Shown piece by piece: positions 47,664 to 60,127 of a stretch of DNA of 64,000 nucleotides; the first letter of the stretch is position 1; each line of letters starts with the position of its first letter. The DNA lies in the NCBI RefSeq assembly GCF_905220365.1, contig NC_061130.1, forward strand, positions 10,981,501 to 11,045,500, read 5' to 3'. The notes below the pieces were generated by a model. It did no database searches and was not told where the DNA came from. It saw only the letters and a program-made list of their open reading frames with translations. This stretch comes from Vanessa cardui (lineage: Eukaryota > Arthropoda > Insecta > Lepidoptera > Nymphalidae). A program made the position numbers and the translations under genes.

Positions 47664-48033
47664 TGCAGCAGAATCTGTATGAAATTGGCAGTTTTTCTAT
47701 TATATTATGTTGTAGCCGACGGTAAACTTTTAATGTATGCTCGTTTCTCGTGAATGCCGGGTCGAGAGTGTGGGAGGGCACAAACTTGAACCGTCGATTT
47801 TAGAAACTTGGCGAACTAATTTAACTACGTCATATAAAGCTTTACTTATAACTATACAAATAAATTTATATGCGAATTTTGTAGCTAACTTTTCATGGAT
47901 AGCAAATTTAGCTTTTTATAAGTAAATTTTATGGTATCTACGATAAGTTAAATTTAAAATAAAATAAAATAGCAATGGGCTATGGCCGATATGCATGTCC
48001 AATATTATACATAGTGTAATTAGTTTTTGAGCT
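47664..48033. other. Gene-free stretch
   Basis: Nothing recognised. Confidence 0.4.
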
Positions 48034-48044
48034 TTAGCTTATAT

Positions 48045-48361
48045 AGTAAAGTAAAGTAACAGCCTGTAGATTTTCCACTGTTGAGATAAGGCCTCCTCTT
48101 CCATTAAGGAGAGGGACATATTCCACCACGCTGTGCCAATGCGGGTTGGTGGAATGCACATGTGGCAGAATTTCGATGAAATTAGACACATGCAGGTTTC
48201 CTCACGATGTTTTCCTTCACCGCCGAGCACGAGATGAATTATTAACACAAATTAAGCACATATACATATATAGTGGTGCTTGCCTGGGTTTGAACCCGCA
48301 ATAATCGGTTAAGATGCACGCGTTCTAACCACTGGGCCATCTCAGCTCTACTTATATTAGC
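48045..48361 (-). mobile_element. tRNA-derived SINE (Metulj-like), near full length
   Basis: This is the most complete copy. In plus-strand reading it has AACAGCCTGTAGATTTTCCA, CCTCCTCTTCCATTAAGGAG, CATATTCCACCACGCTGTGC, AATGCGGGTTGGTGGAATGC, CACATGTGGCAGAATTTCGA, CCTCACGATGTTTTCCTTCA, GGGTTTGAACCCGCAATAAT and ACTGGGCCATCTCAGC. The direct repeat TTAGCTTATAT at 48034-48044 and 48362-48372 is its target duplication. The short AGTAAAGTAAAG run at the left is its 3' tail. Confidence 0.92.
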
Positions 48362-48372
48362 TTAGCTTATAT

Positions 48373-49908
48373 GAACATAGTTAAAAAAATCGTTGGGTTT
48401 TAATAGCGAGACAGAACAAAGAAAACAGTGGAAGACCAAATAACCTTCCGATATTTTTTTACCCACGTTAGTGTTGTGTGTCGAACCTCAAATATACGTA
48501 GATAATGAAAATGTAAAAGACAAGTCTATCGGTAGTTCCTCATTTCGATGTCAAACTTTAGTTTATACAAGTTTCAATGGTGCGCACATAAATATCTTCG
48601 TTCCGCAGTCAGGTTAGCTCCTAATTAGTTGGCTCACTACGCGCAATGCATGTTAACTAGTAACATTTGCATTCGCATCTCCCTCGCTGACTAATTTTTA
48701 GAGGCCTCGTACAATGATTTAAAAAGAACGCTATGGAAGCGCTGCATTTATTTGTTCAAATAAAACAATATTCTAAATATAAGGAAAAATAATTTGTTTA
48801 TTTATTTTCATAAAATCCGGATATGCTAGTCCGATTTGTAAATAACTTTCTGTTTGCATAACTTCTAAGTCCTTTCATTGAGATAGAATTATATACTATA
48901 ATCATCAGGTAAGGGGAGAGGTTTATCGTAGATGAAACTGCACGATATATTAACTTATGTTTACATATTATTTTTATTAGATGTAAATATATATTAACGT
49001 GCATTAGTTATTACATATTTATTCCCATAATTAAATTTGTAAAAAACATCTACTAACATAGTTTTTAATCTTGTAAATAACACTTTGTTTATTTATCTGT
49101 AAAGAAACATTTATTACTATTAAAATCAAACTATTTTTCCATCTTCTATAGAACCTTGTGTTAAACATTATAATACTAAAAAGTGAAATCATGAAAAATC
49201 GTATCATATAAATTCTAATTCAAAATTGACACATTTTTTAATATAGATATGACATAATTAATTTTCGAAGGAATCGGCAATCGTGAACGTGGTCGAGTCG
49301 TTTCAACAATAAAAAAGTTTTAAAATAATACGTCACACAGGAAACCAGGATCGGAAAGTGTAAACACGTCGCTACTCCTAAAGGGTGGTCGGGCAACTGT
49401 CAAAATCACCACGTGATCATTACACCAGGGAATGAGTTGGAAAATGAGCGCTCACGGATAATTGGCGTCCCGGAATGAATTTGTGATTCCGTAACGCGAT
49501 ATTTTGATGAGGTGTTCTGACGTTGACGTTGTTAGGTGGAATATTTGAATAGGGTTGTCACACCATTTGTCCCTAATGTTTAATTAAGCATAATTCTTAA
49601 AAAAATAGCAATATTTTTTTTTATTTTGTTAAAGTGTAGATGGATGATGTGGTTTAAACTTTATTAAGTTAAAACCGCATCCATCTAGTCCCATAAGTTA
49701 TATTTACTCCACGGTGTGGGTGTGTCAATATAAAGACGAAAAATAATTATAATTTTGTTTGTAAGAATAACAAGTAAATTTATTTGTTTATGATTGTTTT
49801 TTTGTGTATTTTTAATTTTTAATCATTTTATTATTTGGATATTGAATTATTGATATTATTTTAATAAATTATAAGATTTTATGTATTGATTTATATTGTT
49901 AAATTTAC
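48373..49908. other. Gene-free stretch with one mixed-composition patch
   Basis: 49260-49560 is less A/T-rich and repeat-free, with a CACGTG E-box near 49411 and GACGTTGACGTTG near 49521. It is a possible enhancer, not shown. The remainder is A/T-rich. Confidence 0.35.
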
Positions 49909-49916
49909 ATGTATAC
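49909..49916. repeat. Left 8-bp target duplication of the hAT element
   Basis: ATGTATAC here and at 51039-51046 flank the terminal inverted repeats exactly; eight bases is the diagnostic length for hAT elements. Confidence 0.88.
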
Positions 49917-51038
49917 TAGTGTTGCCCAAATGCAAGAACAAGACGAGACTTAGCCAGTCTTGGTCTTGGTCTTGCGCTCCCAGTCTTGGTCTTGGTCTTG
50001 GTCTTGCAGCAAGACTCTTGCAAGTCATGCAATTGCCTATTAGTCTATTACTATTTATTAAAGTTTATTTTAAATCTTAGAAAAACGTATTAGAATTGGA
50101 ACATTGTGAGCTTGAATTAACATAGCCATAGTAAAGATCAAGCTGATTAATAAATTACAGAAGATTTGATAATAAATTTGAAAAATCAACTGACCTATAT
50201 GTCGTTTTTCATGGAAGTAACTGTTTCTTAATAATAATATCTTATAATATAAATAATAATACCATATAATCAGTATTATAATATATACTTACTAGAATTA
50301 ATTATTATGACATCTACTACATATCCTGACCATTTTATCATAATCATAATACTACTTGCGTGATCATTATAACGTATTCATTTTCATTCTAAGCACACTG
50401 AAACTTATTTATTCTTTGGAACACCTGTAGGTACTCTTAAAATTCGAAATTATTTTGCATGAGTATACCTACGCCCTGTGGCGGCCATAAAATAGTGTCA
50501 AATGTTGTGATTTCGGCGCGGCGGCAACGATTGTTATATATGATTTCAAAAGAAGACGCCGGCGTGTATCATAACCATGTACTTCCGAAAAACGGCAAAT
50601 TTATTTGAGAAGTAAGTACAAAACCTGTGATGCCGTATTATCAAAGTGCCGATGATTAAAACATAACTATGCACGCACTCAGTTTGATTTTAATGGATAT
50701 TTTTTATTCGTTATATAGGTATGTTTATGGTATTAGTCGTAATGCGCATAGGTTCGGTTTTTCATATTCTTTGATACAGTTTTTTGTGTCTCATAGAGTT
50801 GCTAAGCGTACCTATACACCGAACTGTTACACCATACTACTCTGTGAAATAGCGCTAAGTCCTAGCTGCAAGACGCAAGAGTCTTGCAGGCTATGTCTTG
50901 TTCTTGCTTAAGTCTTGCACGGTCAGTCTTGGTCTTGGTCTTGCTAAAAATACGCGGTCTTGTTCTTGGTCTTGGTCTTGCAAAAACGCAAGAACAAGAC
51001 CAAGACTGCAAGACCAAGACTGAATTTGGGCAACACTA
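49917..51038. mobile_element. Non-autonomous hAT element with TCTTGG/TCTTGC hexamer arrays
   Basis: The ends TAGTGTTGCCCAAAT and ATTTGGGCAACACTA are perfect 15-bp inverted repeats of hAT type (compare CAGTGTTGCC), bounded by an 8-bp duplication. The 1122-bp body has no transposase. At the left (49931-50025) and right (50866-51020) lie arrays of TCTTGG, TCTTGC and TCTTGT hexamers. Within each end the array runs both ways, so each end can fold: at the right, GGTCTTGTTCTTGGTCTTGG pairs with AAGAACAAGACCAAGAC across a short A-rich loop. Such arrays may be the transposase's subterminal binding sites, but that is inference. Confidence 0.9.
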
Positions 51039-51046
51039 ATGTATAC
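51039..51046. repeat. Right 8-bp target duplication of the hAT element
   Basis: ATGTATAC, the partner of 49909-49916. Confidence 0.88.
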
Positions 51047-51181
51047 TGAGTAATTATTACAATAACGTTTTGGTAGTTAGCTTAACTATAGCATTAGATA
51101 TAAGTAGATATATAATTAAATGTAAAATTCAACTGCAAACAAAAACACTAATAATAATAAAAATAAAAAATAAAATATCTT

Positions 51182-51391
51182 GACTTAGCTCACGAGGTTG
51201 TCGACATGTGGGATGTGGATACAGCAGTTATTGTGCCGATAGTTGTTTCAGCGAATGGCCTAATGGCCAAGAGCCTTGACCAACACCTTAAGAGGCTCTC
51301 GTTGGGTAGCTGGGTCAAGGGCCTGATGCAGAAGGCAGTACTCCTCGGCACGGCTCGTATTGTGAGGAAGTTCCTCTCTCTGGAGCCCTGA
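51182..51391 (+). pseudogene. C-terminal fragment of a non-LTR retrotransposon ORF2
   Basis: The frame reads DLAHEVVDMWDVDTAVIVPI, VVSANGLMAKSLDQHLKRLS, LGSWVKGLMQKAVLLGTARI and VRKFLSLEP before TGA. The pattern E(V/I)xxMW...VIVPI(V)...QKAVLLGTARIVRKFL is the conserved C-terminal end of a group of arthropod non-LTR polyproteins. About 70 codons survive, uninterrupted; everything upstream is missing, the usual result of 5'-truncated insertion. It is clearly richer in G/C than its surroundings. The exact clade cannot be given from this fragment. Confidence 0.72.
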
Positions 51392-51555
51392 CCACCGGTG
51401 GCTTGGACCCTGTTCCCGCCACTGGTTGGCCTCTGTATTTTATATTTTTAAATATATTTTATATGTTTGTATTTTATATTTAAAAATGTAATATTATATG
51501 AGTGAAAATCAATAATAATAAATAAAAATAAATTTTAATAAAATAAAATAAAATG
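51182..51555 (+). mobile_element. 5'-truncated non-LTR element: ORF2 end, 3' UTR and A-rich tail
   Basis: The coding fragment is followed by a 3' UTR (GACCACCGGTGGCTTGGACC and onward) that becomes A/T-rich and ends in an AATAAAATAAAATAAAA-type tail near 51555. Target duplications are not distinguishable in the A-rich flanks. Confidence 0.65.
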
Positions 51556-53027
51556 ACAACTCTTATTTTAATACAATATAAATTGTCTCGTTTTTACTAT
51601 TTCTTTTATTGGATAAAATGAAAGTTAATAAAGTGATTTAAACCAATGAGGCATAAGAATTACAATTACAAAATAACATCTTGGCGAACCCATTCGAGCT
51701 CGGAGTAGCTTAACCAATAGATTGTTATGGTGCTATTCACGGTAACGTATTACAAGTGGCGTCTGGAGTTTAAACCGTCTTTATTCTTATTGCTCATAAT
51801 ATTTTTGTTTTCATCCCGATATTCCTGAAATTGCAGTATATTCCTATGGGATATTAAGCCGCCCGCCGCGCTTTTCCATACTTCTCCATACAAAATTGCC
51901 CGTTTCCTGTTTATCGTACGCTCAACTTGCGTGTTTGTATATTGCCGTACTTTTTATACACTCTCGTTTTTATGTAAATTTGTAAGCGTATATTAACCTT
52001 TCAAAATGTAGTATGTTTGTGGATACCTATTATTCGACGTTTTTTATCTTAGAATAGCAAGAATAATATTGCTTACCGAATTAATAAATAAAATATTGTT
52101 TTATCACTGATAGTTAAGGAGTTAAGAATGAGGAGAAAGAATGCACGTTTAACCGACAAAATGAAAAAGTCGTATCAGTTATAGTACCGTTAAAAAAGAA
52201 ATGCGTCGGTTTGTTACAATATGAAAAATAATAGTGAACAATTTCACAAACATAAAATCTCAAAAGAAATTGGCCAGCCAATAGAAAATCGGTATAATTA
52301 CTCAGAAACCGCGTAGACCGGAGTTTGTTCAGAACAGTGGGAGGGTTCATTATACGCCATATGCCTGCCGAAAGTATTTTAAAAAGCCTTTGTAAGTAAC
52401 CCTTCCTGCGAACGTATGAAATGCTCTTTTATATCTCAAGAGGCCTCAGTATTATGACGTCGAAAACACGACTACGAAAACAGATACAGTAAAACAATGT
52501 GTGTTTTGATAAAATAAGGGCTGATGAGGGTTTTAAATGAATGTGAATGAATACATTAAAAGCACTCTTCAAGTGTGACTTTGGCGATACGAAATAATAT
52601 TATAAAATAACAGTTGATTATAATTAACAATAGATGTGAGCGACAACGATGAATAAAAGTCTTATTAAAAAGTATCAAAATGTTTTTTTTATTTTGAAAC
52701 TCATTATCTTTATCTGTTGGAGCTAACTCCATTGGAGGTAAAGGTATTAAAATTAATGAAACTAATACTCATCGTATTACAAACACTTTACACTATAGTT
52801 ATGCAACACACAATGGTTGAGGATGATATACCCTTGTGGCCATGGCAGGCCAGCTGGACAAGCGCCTAAGTTGAAATTTGAGCGAACTGGCTGAATTTTT
52901 TATATAATTTAGTCTGTGGCATCTGGAATAGGTATTGGTAGGTGAATAGGTAGAAAAATTTTCAATTCACGAAAAGAAATACCGACTTCATAGTAATTAA
53001 TTATCACTACATGTTATATAAGTAAAA
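51556..53027. other. A/T-rich gene-free stretch
   Basis: 51860-51930 is a little G/C-richer (TTAAGCCGCCCGCCGCGCTT). Nothing recognised. Confidence 0.4.
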
Positions 53028-53422
53028 ATTTTAACAAACAGAAAAACCGACTTCAAACAAAACACTATTATAAAACAAATGAATATGCACTAAAAAGTAA
53101 TAAAAATAATTGCGTATTCAACATAATTTTTAGAGTCCTCCTAAATAAAATGAAATGAAAAATATTAGACTACTTAAAAGTCGATTGACGATTATATAAC
53201 GTAGTTATAGTTATTGTTATATGTGGAGCCGGTGTCGTTTTCATACAGATACCATCATCGGAAAAAATTAAATTAAAATGGAACCCCACGGGAAGCACTA
53301 CCTGACAAACAAAAAAAAATTATCAAAATCGGTCCACCCAGTGCAAAAGTTATGAGGTAACAAACATAAAAAAAAATACAGACGAATTGATAACCTCCTC
53401 ATTTTTGAAGTCGGTTGAAAAA
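53028..53422. mobile_element. MITE-like repeat with ACCGACTTCAA ends
   Basis: It starts near AAAAACCGACTTCAAAC (53042) and closes with TTTTTGAAGTCGGTTGAAA (53403-53421), a short terminal inverted repeat. Toward the right end it contains AATCGGTCCACCCAGTGCAA, AAAGTTATGAGGTAACAAAC and ATACAGACGAATTGATAACC. The left 210 bp are shared with 34573-34798. Elements with ACCGACTTCAA ends are familiar from lepidopteran genomes; the superfamily is not assigned. Confidence 0.7.
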
Positions 53423-53848
53423 ACGAAGTACCGGAAGGACCATTACTATGTACCCACGGTCTGTGCGAACTCAAAAACTACCAAATTTATTTTTATATGG
53501 TTTTCAGACGGTTTATACTTCGGAAGGTTCAGGTGATGATGATGTTTGTTGAGGTTGTCGAGAAATACTGAACAATAGAGATCTCTAAAATTACAATAAT
53601 GAGACTTGATATTTAGAAATAGTAAAGTTAGCTTATTATCTTTATACCTTAATTTTTGAGACACATGATAAAAGGGCATGAAAAATATATAAAAAACGGT
53701 AATTGTTACTTAAGTTTGACGACAGATAATTATAGGATTTTGGTTGGTAGGGCTTAATGAGAGCCCATTTGGATAAGCAATATTTAAATAATTTATAAAA
53801 ATTAAATAAAAAATTAAATAATTTATTAAAAGAGAGAGAAATTTTGAA
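53423..53848. other. A/T-rich gene-free stretch
   Basis: Nothing recognised. Confidence 0.4.
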
Positions 53849-54012
53849 CAGTGAGTGAGCCACTGTAACAGGGTATATCTAAGTTCCCAATGTCAGTGGC
53901 GCAGTGACGATGTGATGGATGGTTAATATTTCACACAAACCAATGGGGAGCGACGACCACAAACTATAAGGTAGTCAATTAATATCCTACCTATTTTATA
54001 CAATAATAAAAA
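53849..54012 (+). repeat. Distal part of interspersed repeat family 3
   Basis: AGTGAGTGAGCCACTGTAAC, TAAGTTCCCAATGTCAGTGG, CGATGTGATGGATGGTTAAT and GGGGAGCGACGACCACAAAC, then CCTACCTATTTTATACAATA, follow the family order. Confidence 0.65.
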
Positions 54013-56479
54013 GTACAATGTGTACAAGTAAGCTATTTGTGCCTGATTTAATCAGCCACATCTTAAGCTGTAAACATAAAGTTTATATTTGTTCGTCCAT
54101 CGTTCGTTCTTAACCAAAAACTTTGATCATATCCAATCAAAGAGGTTTATGATATTACAGCCAAAATTTACATCGTAAACACTAACTACCTATCAAACGG
54201 CCCGAAATTCCAAATAGTTTCGCCTTTAAGGATTACCTTTTGTAAACTAAAATGGGACTCAATCATCGTCTTGTGCACCAGGATTATAGAAGGGCAGAGG
54301 ATTATAACTATGTCTTACTTATGCAATAGAGGAATAGCCAGGGGCGAGTAGACGCGACCCTTTCGGTCCTCTGCAAATATTCCATATAATTTCGCTTTTA
54401 ATTATTATTGCTATGGCGGCCGTTTTGTTTGATGTATTGATTAAAATCGTGTTTGTGTTTAAATGACATCTAGATAGCGGTTTCTATCGTGTCGGTGGAT
54501 ACTGTAATCTCTGGGGGAAAGGATCCTTGTCACTTTGTTGGTACGAGGAACAATGAATGGTTGATTATGTAGGGTCAATCAAAAGCTCTTCGTATATCAT
54601 CTCCCTAACGAATATTACTAATTGAAATGACGGTCATGCTTTTAGTTGAAATTTAATAGCACATGAGTATTTATTTATTAAATACATTAATTGAACAAAC
54701 TTTATCTTTATCTTTATCTCTTTTATCATAACTCACATTGGGAATGTGATTACTGTCAGCTCTTGCATTATTAATCGATATTCAATTGTAAAAAACTATC
54801 GATATTCACCACCAACACCAACACCACAAAAGTGTATGTCAAAGTATAATATCGATTCGGTAGGATGTCATAAAAACATATGAATATTGTTTCGTTTTAA
54901 AAGTATTTTTATGAATATGTTTAAAATTAAATTGTGCCCCCGTTTCTACACAAAATATAAAATCAGTTAGCGTTTGTTGTATTGAAAATGTTATGTTCGA
55001 AACGTAAACACATGCAACATTGTCGCGTAAACTATAACGACCAGTAACTTTACGACGGCATAAACATAAAAAACTCATCGGAGCCACCGGCGAAAAATAT
55101 GAAAATACAGCTAATGTCGTACATGTGTGGGAATAAAAGTTTTTCCATTTAGTTGGTACATCGTCGGATGGTATTTCCCTATAGAAGTCATAAACACGAT
55201 GCTTAGCGGGCAGCGGAGCCTGTCTCCTCTCCCGCCCCCTTACACCCTCAGCCAGTTTCTACGGCAAAAGTTCAATTTTATTTCAGTCTTTAGTGGAAGT
55301 ACTGCGCTCAACGGGAAAAATGTTTCGCTTCCCTGTCCATTAGCTGTTTCAAATTAGAGTTTTAATTTTTAAGAGCGCATCAGTCTTTGAAACGTTTTAT
55401 GGAAGCAAAAAAATCTTCCACCTTTAAACAGAGTAAAACGCTAAGCCTTCAAAGTAGTTGGTTACCCGTATTTTTTATGTTACTTAAATATTCTACAAGG
55501 CTTTGTATAATTCTTTGTCTTGCGGAATAGGATCTAAATTAAATTGATCTGAAATTTACTTCCACCGAAATGAGTTTACCGAGACCCTCTACGCTTTGCA
55601 ATATAAAAACAATATTACGCTTAAGTAATATCCAAAGCAATTTTTAATAATTATGTTAGCATACCCCAAATGCTCGGAACAACGTTGTCTATCAGGGCGT
55701 GCTATTAAGGATATGAAGAGGCTCGTGGTAAAGCCACGCGAGCAAATAAAGTAGCTCCGAAACGCACGGTAATGAAAGTTCATTGGATTAAGCCGGGCTT
55801 ATACAGGCCCCAATAATAATAATAAGCAAAAATTCACGTGGAGCGAGCCTCACATTAAATAACTCTCTCAATAACATCTAATTTAGGGGTCTCTAAATAT
55901 ACCCGAACACATTCCAACCCTGGGCTTCGGACGCTCCATTTTGTGCGGTTACGAATTACGATGCCTCAAGTTTATGTTATTCTCATTAAGCTAAATGCTA
56001 TGGATGTTTAAAACGTTCACTTTTTAATGCCATTTATGGTTTCGGGTTTTATATTTTATTATATGGTTCCAGTAAAATATCGCAAAGAGACCTTAGTTCT
56101 ACCGCAAAGTAAAATTCTTTAGTTATTTTCAAACGTCTTTTTAAATAGAACCGTCTGCGTATTCCTTTGAGTCTACTTTTTATCGAATTGTTTATGTATA
56201 TGTATTTTAAAAATACCGCCACCTTGAATTTCATATACATTTGCTATCAAGGGCGTATTTTCCGTTTCGAAGAACATCAGATTCTCGGAGTATTATTACA
56301 TTAGTTCTCAGCAAAGACTAGTTTGACTAATAAAGTAACTCCTTGCGTTGTGTGAGATTCCTTGATTTAAAGATACACTCCTAAACCGTCATGACACTTC
56401 GTTATCTGATTGTAAAAGGGTGAAGGTGTTTCTTTAGTACAAATTGTGAAATTTGTCCTCAAAAGCAATGCAACGCTGA
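54013..56479. other. Gene-free stretch with several mixed-composition patches
   Basis: A (TTTATC)n run lies at 54703-54724. 55195-55350 (GGGCAGCGGAGCCTGTCTCC, CTCCCGCCCCCTTACACCCT), 55660-55800 and 55840-55960 are G/C-richer and repeat-free. No frame in them has supporting features. They could be regulatory. Confidence 0.35.
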
Positions 56480-56598
56480 TGAGCCTGATGCATTATTTAT
56501 AACATGAATTAAGCACGTAAAAATTCAGTAGTATTTGCCTGGATTTAAACGAACAATTTTCGGTTTATGTCCTCGTATTCCATTGGTACCATTTGGGC
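56480..56598 (-). mobile_element. Degenerate tRNA-derived SINE (Metulj-like), head half
   Basis: AACATGAATTAAGCACGTAA, TTCAGTAGTATTTGCCTGGA, TTTAAACGAACAATTTTCGG and CCATTGGTACCATTTGGGCT are a worn version of the reversed SINE head. Confidence 0.55.
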
Positions 56599-59579
56599 TT
56601 ATATAAATAGAACAAAAAAGTGATAATGAACCGAACAGCATTATAAATAATGTCGAGTTTTGAAGCTCGTAATAATCGATATCAAATAAGATTATTAACT
56701 GACAATGTGCGTTATAGGATATTTACTAATCGTCTAGAAACTACTATGGCATGACAAAAGTAATACTGTTTTGGAGGTCAACAAAGAAATGGCTGCGATA
56801 GATATCCACAAGAGATTAAAAATATTTACCATCTTCGTTACATACACATGAAAACAGCCGACAAAAACAATTACAGAAAAAAACGTATGATAGCGCAACA
56901 CTAACACCATCTCTTAAATTACGAGGAAACAAGACTTGACAGCTGGTCGGTCAAATAAACTGTCGTATCAATGATTGGCGTCATTGCCACAATTATGATG
57001 GTACAGTCATGTGTAAGCGCCACCACGTCTGTGATGAATTGCTTTTATTCTTCATAATTTTGAGGCATTGTAATTTTGACAGAGGTAGAGATCTGCCAAT
57101 AAATAAATTCATTCATAATAATATAAACAGATGTTAACTTAAACACAAAAATAATACCAAATATCGCATTACTTGATTGATCTCTGAATAATAACATCTA
57201 CGTCAAAGACACATCAACAATCAATCACACAAAAATCTGAAATAAAAACTCTTTGAAGTAGAACTTTTTCGATTCAAACATGAAAACAATAGAAAAAGTC
57301 GTGTAGACTCATCTACAAATAGATAGTCCCCGATGTTCTTCAAGTAGAGTATCGGAACAATTTCAAGTCATTTGTCCCGCAACGCCTGCAGTAATGCACC
57401 ACGCTACATTTGCACCTAGCGCAATTTATCCTACATTCACATACATTTTACCTTTCGCGATGTTATCTCCGACATTTGCTTTGAAAAGATATCTCTGAGC
57501 ACCTTTTAAAAATACATTCAGAGTGATTTCATTTCTTTTTATAAGTGAGCGGGAATGCAGTTTTTCAATTGTTAACATGAATAAATATTGTTTGAGTTTG
57601 TAATGCTGTTTATAATAAAAAATGCGTACTGATTTTTATCAAAGATACTTAAGAAAAGAATATTTTGTATTTGGTCTTTTATCTTTTTTATTGATGGTTT
57701 ACTTTTGGTATTTATGCTTGTAACTTTTTTTTAAAATTAGTACAAAAAACCTTATATAATAATCTAAGTACGCATCTTATACTAGGCTTAACGCGTTGAC
57801 GATCAAAATGTGTTAGATGTAAGAATAAAATAATTATGTAGAAATCCTTATTGTAATCCAAGTAACGAAATTAATTGTAATTAAAACATACTATTGATAT
57901 TATTATTATAAGCAGTATCGCTGCAAGCCATAGGAAAGTTTTAATCAGAACTCCATCGAAGAGCCGTATTAAAGGAGCTGTTAAGGAGATGTTTAAAACC
58001 GTTTGTATTTCCTTTATTAATTTTAATTATAAATTTTCTTTCAATAACTTTCCAAACGAGTATATATCTAGCTATACACATACTTAGCAGAGTAGTATAA
58101 CTTAGTTTTTATAAGGAAAAGCACGTTTTTCCTCTATTATTTTCCTCTATTAAAAATAACTTGTAATTACCTAGTACAATTTAACATTTATTTCATTAAT
58201 TGATACACACGCTAGGGTATAAATAAAATTATAGTTCTTTTGTTGATGACAGTGTCTTTCTAACCGATTTCATCTGCGTTGGTAATTACCAAGAGAGACA
58301 CACCAACTGCGCAAGACACGAGAATTGTAGTTGCACAAATGTACTCTCATAATTCGATGATATTGATAATTCGACACGGCCAAGAAAGATTTCAGGCATA
58401 GAGCTAATGACTTCACGGACGTTCCAAGAATGTAATCACTAATTTCACACAGTAGCTGAGAATGTGGACATTATTCGTGAAACTGTTCAGAAACAATACT
58501 TTGTACGATTGGATCCATAGTCGCAAGACTTATATAATATATATAAACCGTTTCAAATACAAGATGCATTATACACGGTCAATTCGACGGGTATATCGCG
58601 GGTATCACCGATTTGTCTTTCGACGCCTCGTTTGTTATGATATTCGTAAATATTTCAAGCGTTATTGCCACCATCAACATAATGTTATGGGGCGAAATTT
58701 TACAAAACGGAAACAAAAGATATAAAGCGTGGACGTGGTTCTGGTTATTCTTTCTATATTAATGCCAACGAGATATTATTTACAAATGGCGCTTATGATA
58801 TACTGCATACTTTTGTTATTGTGTTCATCTTTTATTGACTTTAATGCAAACACATATTATTAATTAAATCAAAATTAACCTTTCATTTCGAGATTTTTTT
58901 AATAGAACCCAATAACTGTAAACCAGTACGACCTGGGGTGAGGACTTCGAGAACTGTGGACACAACTATCATCATCATCAGACATTGGATCGAGGCAATC
59001 ATTATCTAATATGTACTAGCTCGAAGTCCATCAAAGATCTGCTGATGTCTAGTAATGAATGAAAATGTATTAAAGTAAAATGTGAAAAGGGGCAGGGCTC
59101 TTTTATGTTGCAAAATTAAATTAAAAAAATATAATAGTGATGATGACTGATCAATGAACCGACTTTGATCGATAAAAGGATCGCTTAAAATAAACTCAAA
59201 AAGTGTCTACGTTTTCACAGTGAAACTACAGTTTGATGAGAATAAACAAAACGAAACCGCTTATAAAACTTCATGAAAATACTTTTCGCGTCGTCAGCAA
59301 TATTCGATCCCTCGTTCATTAGCGACGGCGATGGTCATCGGTGCGAAGACCCTTTTGATTATATCAGATTCAAATCCCTGGCGTAACAATACCATCCACT
59401 TGCCCCATCTCGACGGTGTTCATTTCGCAATTCATTGTTTTTGTGACACGCGGTCCAAATGATTGACCAAGATTAAACTTGGACATTCAATAAGTTACGG
59501 ATACATAATTTTAAATATACTTTATTATTCATACTTACTATTTTACTCGTAACTTTTCATGTGCAAATAGTATATATTA
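56599..59579. other. A/T-rich gene-free stretch
   Basis: The 87-codon frame at 58462-58725 has no family resemblance or supporting signals. 59290-59470 is less A/T-rich (AGCGACGGCGATGGTCATCG). A (CAT)4 run at 58963 is a simple repeat. Confidence 0.35.
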
Positions 59580-59580
59580 C

Positions 59581-59788
59581 AACAACAGCCTGTAAATTGT
59601 AAAACACATGTGGCATAATTACTATGAAATTAGACAAATGCAGGTTTCCTCACGATGTTTTGCTTCACCGCCGAGCACAAGATGAATTATAAACACAAAT
59701 TAAGCACATGAATATTCTGCCTGGGTTTGAACCTGCAATCATCGGTTAAGATGCACGCGTTCTAACCACTGGCTCATCTCGGCTCTAT
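59581..59788 (-). mobile_element. tRNA-derived SINE (Metulj-like) with internal deletion
   Basis: AACAACAGCCTGTAAATTG jumps directly to AAACACATGTGGCATAATTA, so the CTCC-rich part is deleted. It then has AGGTTTCCTCACGATGTTTT, CACCGCCGAGCACAAGATGA, GGGTTTGAACCTGCAATCAT and CCACTGGCTCATCTCGGCTC. ATATTAC at 59574-59580 and again near 59794 may be the target duplication. Confidence 0.85.
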
Positions 59789-60127
59789 AGATATTACAGA
59801 CTTATTTTTTTGAAAAACACGCAGTTTCCCCAACCGGATATTCGATGAAGGATCGTTTCCTTAAACATTTTTTTTACTCACTCATTTAATTATTATTTTT
59901 AACTAGCTGGAACAAACAGACACTCCAATTTTATTATATGTACAGATGATAGACCTTTATATAACATGTTTATATTCATCATATTATTTTTATAAATATA
60001 TAAATGTGTATAAATGGTGTTTAATAGTGTCCCTGCTTTCTAGTTATATTTAAAGGGTTAAATCAATTTATTATTAATTATTATTATTGGTCTGAATCAA
60101 TTTTCAGAGTATAGTATATTAATTAAG
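59789..60127. other. A/T-rich spacer
   Basis: Contains a fragment AGCTGGAACAAACAGACACT (59905) of the repeat seen at 17350-17512. Otherwise nothing. Confidence 0.4.

Noticed and set aside
49931..51020. TCTTGG hexamer arrays as telomeric or CRISPR-like repeats
   Set aside because: Insect telomere repeats are TTAGG. The arrays lie inside an hAT element with defined ends, and there is no repeat-spacer structure.
54839..55357. Two overlapping frames in a G/C-richer patch, one per strand
   Set aside because: Neither shows motifs or splice sites. The frames arise from local composition.
58462..58725. 87-codon open frame on the plus strand
   Set aside because: Arg/Tyr/His-rich text with no motif, no splice or promoter context, and no relation to neighbours. 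Most likely chance.
58963..58975. (CAT)n run as a possible reversed RTE tail
   Set aside because: The bases next to it show no RTE coding end, so it is only a simple repeat.
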